A DNA stretch of 8,580 nucleotides from an uncultured Lachnospiraceae bacterium (GTDB lineage Bacteria; Bacillota; Clostridia; Lachnospirales; Lachnospiraceae), in contig CALZEZ010000041.1 of NCBI GenBank assembly GCA_945643825.1, forward strand, positions 1-8,580, in the 5' to 3' direction. Shown here piece by piece: positions 5,879-8,580 of the stretch. Below the pieces are notes generated by a model that was given only the letters and a program-made list of their open reading frames with translations, was not told the DNA's origin and made no database searches. Numbering within the stretch: the stretch's first letter is position 1; each line of letters begins with the position of its first letter. Made by a program: the position numbers and the translations under genes.

Positions 5879-6789
5879 TGAGAGGGTTTATTGGTCTTTC
5901 AAAGAGAAACATTTTATTATATGCAAAGGATGTGCAGGCAATTTTTTTCTCGTTGCTTACATCGATTATCATTTTTGGTCTGTATCTGCTGTTTTTGAAG
6001 GGAAACCTGTTAAATTCCATAGAATCAGCGCTTGGAGGCTTAGAGAGTCTGATCACCCACGAAGAATGTGAAATGCTTGTGAGTGGGCTCATGCTGACGG
6101 GTGTGCTGGGCTCTGCCCTGATCACCGTGCCGTTCAGTTGTCTTTCGACGATTGTGAGAGACCGGGAAAACCGTATTGATTATGATATTTCGGCGACACC
6201 GATGAGGAGATGGCAGATTATTCTATCTTATTTCGTATCGGCAGCAATTTGTGCGGTTGTAGTAACGAGCCTGCTTCTGACTGTTGGATTATTCATTTTG
6301 TCCGGCTCGGGGGAGCTTTATCTGTCGACCGGAATGCTTCTTGCAAGCTATGGTGTTGTGCTGTTTGGTGCTTTATCTGCCACGGCAGTCTTTATGGTGA
6401 TTGTTCTGTTCTTCCGGACGCAGTCCGCCTGCGGGGCGTTTTCCGGTATTCTCTCAGCAGTAGGTGGCTTTGTGATTGGAGCATATCTTCCGATTTCTGA
6501 GTTTTCAGAGGGAATTCAGACACTGTGCTGTCTGTTCCCGGCCAGTCATGTGACGATTTTACTGAGAAACACTCTTTTAAATGGTATGCTGGATCACATG
6601 AATGAAGCGGTTAAGGGTCTGGATAACGGAATGTTTGTTACCGCAATCAGAGACGCATTTACGTTTAAGGCAAAGCTGTTTGGCGAAAGCTTCTCCTGCG
6701 AGCAGATGGTGACCTATATTGGCGTGGTGACGATCGTCGCTGTTGCTGCAATGACCCAGGTATACCGGAAAAGCTATAAAAGAAAATAG
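5878..6789 (+). CDS. ABC-2 type transporter permease
   Basis: This is the membrane subunit of the exporter, 303 residues with six likely helices at about 21-41, 66-92, 114-140, 152-178, 185-205 and 278-296. The cytoplasmic turn before the third helix (RDRENRIDYDISATPMRRWQ, 94-113) is typical of ABC-2 permeases, where it contacts the ATPase. A loop of about 70 residues lies between the last two helices. ATG 5878 is preferred; it overlaps the ATPase stop (TGATG) and follows AAAGGAA at 5862-5868. A GTG one codon earlier is also possible. The overlap and matching function make these two genes one operon. No strong terminator is visible after the stop. Confidence 0.92.
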   Translation: MRGFIGLSKRNILLYAKDVQAIFFSLLTSIIIFGLYLLFLKGNLLNSIESALGGLESLITHEECEMLVSGLMLTGVLGSALITVPFSCLSTIVRDRENRIDYDISATPMRRWQIILSYFVSAAICAVVVTSLLLTVGLFILSGSGELYLSTGMLLASYGVVLFGALSATAVFMVIVLFFRTQSACGAFSGILSAVGGFVIGAYLPISEFSEGIQTLCCLFPASHVTILLRNTLLNGMLDHMNEAVKGLDNGMFVTAIRDAFTFKAKLFGESFSCEQMVTYIGVVTIVAVAAMTQVYRKSYKRK

Positions 6790-6810
6790 CCTGATTTTTT
6801 GATAAAGTGC

Positions 6811-6839
6811 TTGACAGCCTTATGACGAATTGATAAGAT
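6811..6839 (+). promoter_or_regulatory. Consensus sigma-A promoter of the tetR-MFS operon
   Basis: TTGACA (6811-6816, perfect) and TAAGAT (6834-6839, five of six) are separated by 17 bases. Transcription would begin near 6846, immediately at the left edge of the palindromic operator. Confidence 0.9.
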
Positions 6840-6846
6840 ACTATCG

Positions 6847-6863
6847 ACCGACAGCCTGTCGGT
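6847..6863 (+). promoter_or_regulatory. Palindromic TetR operator
   Basis: ACCGACAG (6847-6854), one central C, and CTGTCGGT (6856-6863) form a perfect 17-base inverted repeat. It lies on the predicted transcription start and 24 bases before the repressor's ATG. This position suits autorepression by the TetR-family protein encoded next; it is a DNA site rather than a terminator, since no T-run follows. Confidence 0.85.
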
Positions 6864-6887
6864 AATAAAAAAGGATAGGATTTTGAC

Positions 6888-7520
6888 ATGAGAGTTGTAA
6901 AGGAAGCAGAAGAGAGACGAAATGAGATCCTGGATGTTGCAGAGGAGCTGTTTGCGGCAAAAGGGTATGACAATGCGAGCACCAATGACATCCTGGAACG
7001 AATCGGTATAGCGAGGGGAACCCTGTACTACCATTTTAAATCAAAGGAAGAGATTCTGGATGCGATCATTGCAAGGATGACCGACAGACTGCTTGCGCGT
7101 GCTCTGGAGGCCTCCCAACAGAAGGATCGAAGTGTAATCGAGCGGATTGTTCTTGCGGTTCAGGCGTTAAATGTGGATTCCAAGCTCGGTGTAGAGGTTG
7201 TCAGACAGGCGCACAAGCCACAGAATGCCCTGATGCATCAGAAGATGCAGGAGAGACTTCTTGCCGGGATTAACCCGATCATCACGCTGCTTATCGAAGA
7301 GGGAATTGAACAGGGGCTGTTTTCCACGGATTACCCGGCAGAGGCAGTTGAGATGTTCATGCTATACAGTAATGTGACCTTTGACGGAGACAAAGAACAG
7401 TCGCCGCAGCAGATGCGGCAGAAGGTAATGGGCTTTGTATATAATCTGGAGAGACTGGTTGGTGCAAAGCAGGGAACACTGAGTGATGCGATAAGCAGTC
7501 TGATTGTGGGAAGCAGGTGA
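6888..7520 (+). CDS. TetR/AcrR-family transcriptional repressor
   Basis: This 210-residue regulator has the N-terminal TetR DNA-binding domain at about 10-57. The helix-turn-helix is at 32-51, containing TNDILERIGIARGTLYYHF and followed by KSKEEIL, the family hallmark. The all-helical C-terminal half (60-205) would be the ligand-binding and dimer part. It most likely represses its own promoter through the palindrome just upstream and is released by a compound that the following MFS pump exports. The start ATG 6888 is seven bases after AGGATAGGA. The gene ends six bases before the MFS start codon. The inducing compound cannot be read from the sequence. Confidence 0.94.
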   Translation: MRVVKEAEERRNEILDVAEELFAAKGYDNASTNDILERIGIARGTLYYHFKSKEEILDAIIARMTDRLLARALEASQQKDRSVIERIVLAVQALNVDSKLGVEVVRQAHKPQNALMHQKMQERLLAGINPIITLLIEEGIEQGLFSTDYPAEAVEMFMLYSNVTFDGDKEQSPQQMRQKVMGFVYNLERLVGAKQGTLSDAISSLIVGSR

Positions 7521-7525
7521 TCGGA

Positions 7526-8580
7526 ATGGAGAAGAAATCAAATTTTAATAAGTTTATGCTGTTATGGACAGGCGAGCTGATTTCCTCCATCGGTGGAGGT
7601 CTGACAAGCTTCGGACTGGGGGTCTATGTATTCAAGGAGACAGGAAGTGCGGCGAGTATGGCGCTCGTTACGCTGCTTGCGTTTCTTCCCACGCTATTGT
7701 TGTCGGCACCTGCCGGCGTTCTGGCAGACCGGTATGACAGGCGGATGCTGATGATGTTAGGGGATGGTTTGTCGGGGCTTGGCGTAGCCTTCATTCTATT
7801 GTGTATGATCTTTGGAAGGGCAAGTGTGTGGGAAATCTGTGTCGGTGTTTTGATCAGCTCGGTTTTTTCTTCCCTGTTAGAGCCCTCTTACCGGGCAACG
7901 GTGACGGATCTGCTGACGAAGGAGGAGTATTCCAAGGCCAGTGGGCTGGTCAGTCTTGCAGGCAGCGCACGGTATTTATTATCTCCGGTCATTGCCGGAC
8001 TGCTTCTTGCCGTCAGTGATATCCGGCTTCTTCTTATCATTGATATTGTCACCTTTGTTGTAACCGTTGTATCTACCGGTATCGTAAAGAGAGGTCTTGA
8101 GACCAAACCGATCGAGAAGCAGGCATCGTTTTTGGAAAGCTTCCGGGAAGGCTGGGAAGCCATTACCGAGAAGAAAGGTGTTCTGCTATTGATTCTGGTG
8201 TCCGGTGTGATAACCTGCTTTATGGGAGTGCTTCAGATTCTCTCCGAGCCGTTGATCCTTGATTTTACAGACAGCACGACACTTGGCATCGGTGAGACAA
8301 TCTGCGCCTGCGGAATGCTTGTATCCAGCTTGCTTCTTGGAATCAGGGGGATTAAGAAGGGCTATGTGAAGATACTCAGTGGCTCTCTTGTGTTTGCCGG
8401 TGGCGCTATGGCTCTATTTGGTCTGCGGGAAAACATGGTTTTGATATGTGTTGCCGGTTTTCTTTTCTTTGCGATGCTGCCCTTTGCGAATAACTGTCTG
8501 GATTATCTTGTTCGCACAAATATTGAGGATGCGAAACAGGGAAGGGCATGGGGGCTCATCGGTTTTCTGTCGCAGATAGG
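7526..8580 (+). CDS. MFS efflux transporter, 3' end cut by the window
   Basis: The reading frame is open from ATG 7526 to the last base, giving 351 codons of a protein expected to be about 400 residues. The start MEKKSNFNKFMLLWTGELIS, hydrophobic helices throughout, and MFS motif A at about 64-73 (GVLADRYDRR) identify a major facilitator of the MFS_3 / macrolide-efflux-like (Mef) group. A central charged loop at about 190-215 separates the two six-helix halves. It is co-transcribed with the TetR gene and probably exports its inducer; the substrate is unknown. The ribosome site AGGTGATC (7515-7522) complements the end of 16S rRNA and includes the tetR stop codon, so initiation is coupled to termination. 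Confidence 0.9.
   Translation, partial: MEKKSNFNKFMLLWTGELISSIGGGLTSFGLGVYVFKETGSAASMALVTLLAFLPTLLLSAPAGVLADRYDRRMLMMLGDGLSGLGVAFILLCMIFGRASVWEICVGVLISSVFSSLLEPSYRATVTDLLTKEEYSKASGLVSLAGSARYLLSPVIAGLLLAVSDIRLLLIIDIVTFVVTVVSTGIVKRGLETKPIEKQASFLESFREGWEAITEKKGVLLLILVSGVITCFMGVLQILSEPLILDFTDSTTLGIGETICACGMLVSSLLLGIRGIKKGYVKILSGSLVFAGGAMALFGLRENMVLICVAGFLFFAMLPFANNCLDYLVRTNIEDAKQGRAWGLIGFLSQI

Noticed and set aside
6773..6800. Possible terminator after the ABC permease (GCTAT/ATAGC followed by a T-run)
   Set aside because: Only five AT-rich pairs with a four-base gap before the T-run; too weak to call.

Overview
The window looks like a piece of chromosome from a low-to-mid GC Gram-positive anaerobe, most likely a clostridial (Lachnospiraceae-like) bacterium. 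The reasons are near-consensus sigma-A promoters, strong purine-rich ribosome binding sites, a preQ1-type leader on a YhhQ/QueF operon, a LytTR + DUF3021 pair, and the general style of the proteins. The assignment is by pattern recognition only; no database was consulted. Nearly all genes lie on the plus strand; one hydrolase gene lies on the minus strand.

Region 1 (1-1995) is a long gene for a kinase-fold protein. It has a PI3K/PI4K-like catalytic loop (D407-R-H-V-G-N412) and a downstream metal-binding D430-N-D432. Its frame is open to the left edge, so the true start may lie outside the window. I do not recognise the family.

Region 2 (2003-3310) is a queuosine-precursor operon. A structured leader contains a hairpin, a preQ1-I-like pseudoknot and a perfect intrinsic terminator. 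It precedes a YhhQ-family precursor transporter and QueF (preQ0 reductase), which overlap by 8 bases. Together they suggest import of preQ0/preQ1, reduction of preQ0 to preQ1, and feedback shut-off by preQ1.

Region 3 (3321-3863, minus strand) is a small cytoplasmic SGNH/GDSL hydrolase, convergent with queF and divergent from the next operon.

Region 4 (3937-4919) is a LytTR DNA-binding regulator without a receiver domain, overlapping a four-helix DUF3021 membrane protein, with an excellent promoter. It ends in a terminator whose 5' arm lies inside a 22-base tandem near-repeat.

Region 5 (4970-6789) is an ABC-2 type exporter (ATPase, then permease), probably a drug or peptide efflux pump and a plausible target of the LytTR regulator.

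Region 6 (6811-8580) is a TetR repressor followed by a truncated MFS efflux gene. They sit behind a consensus promoter whose start region carries a perfect 17-base palindromic operator. Regions 4-6 read as two neighbouring, separately regulated efflux modules. There are no tRNA or rRNA genes, insertion sequences or CRISPR arrays in the window.
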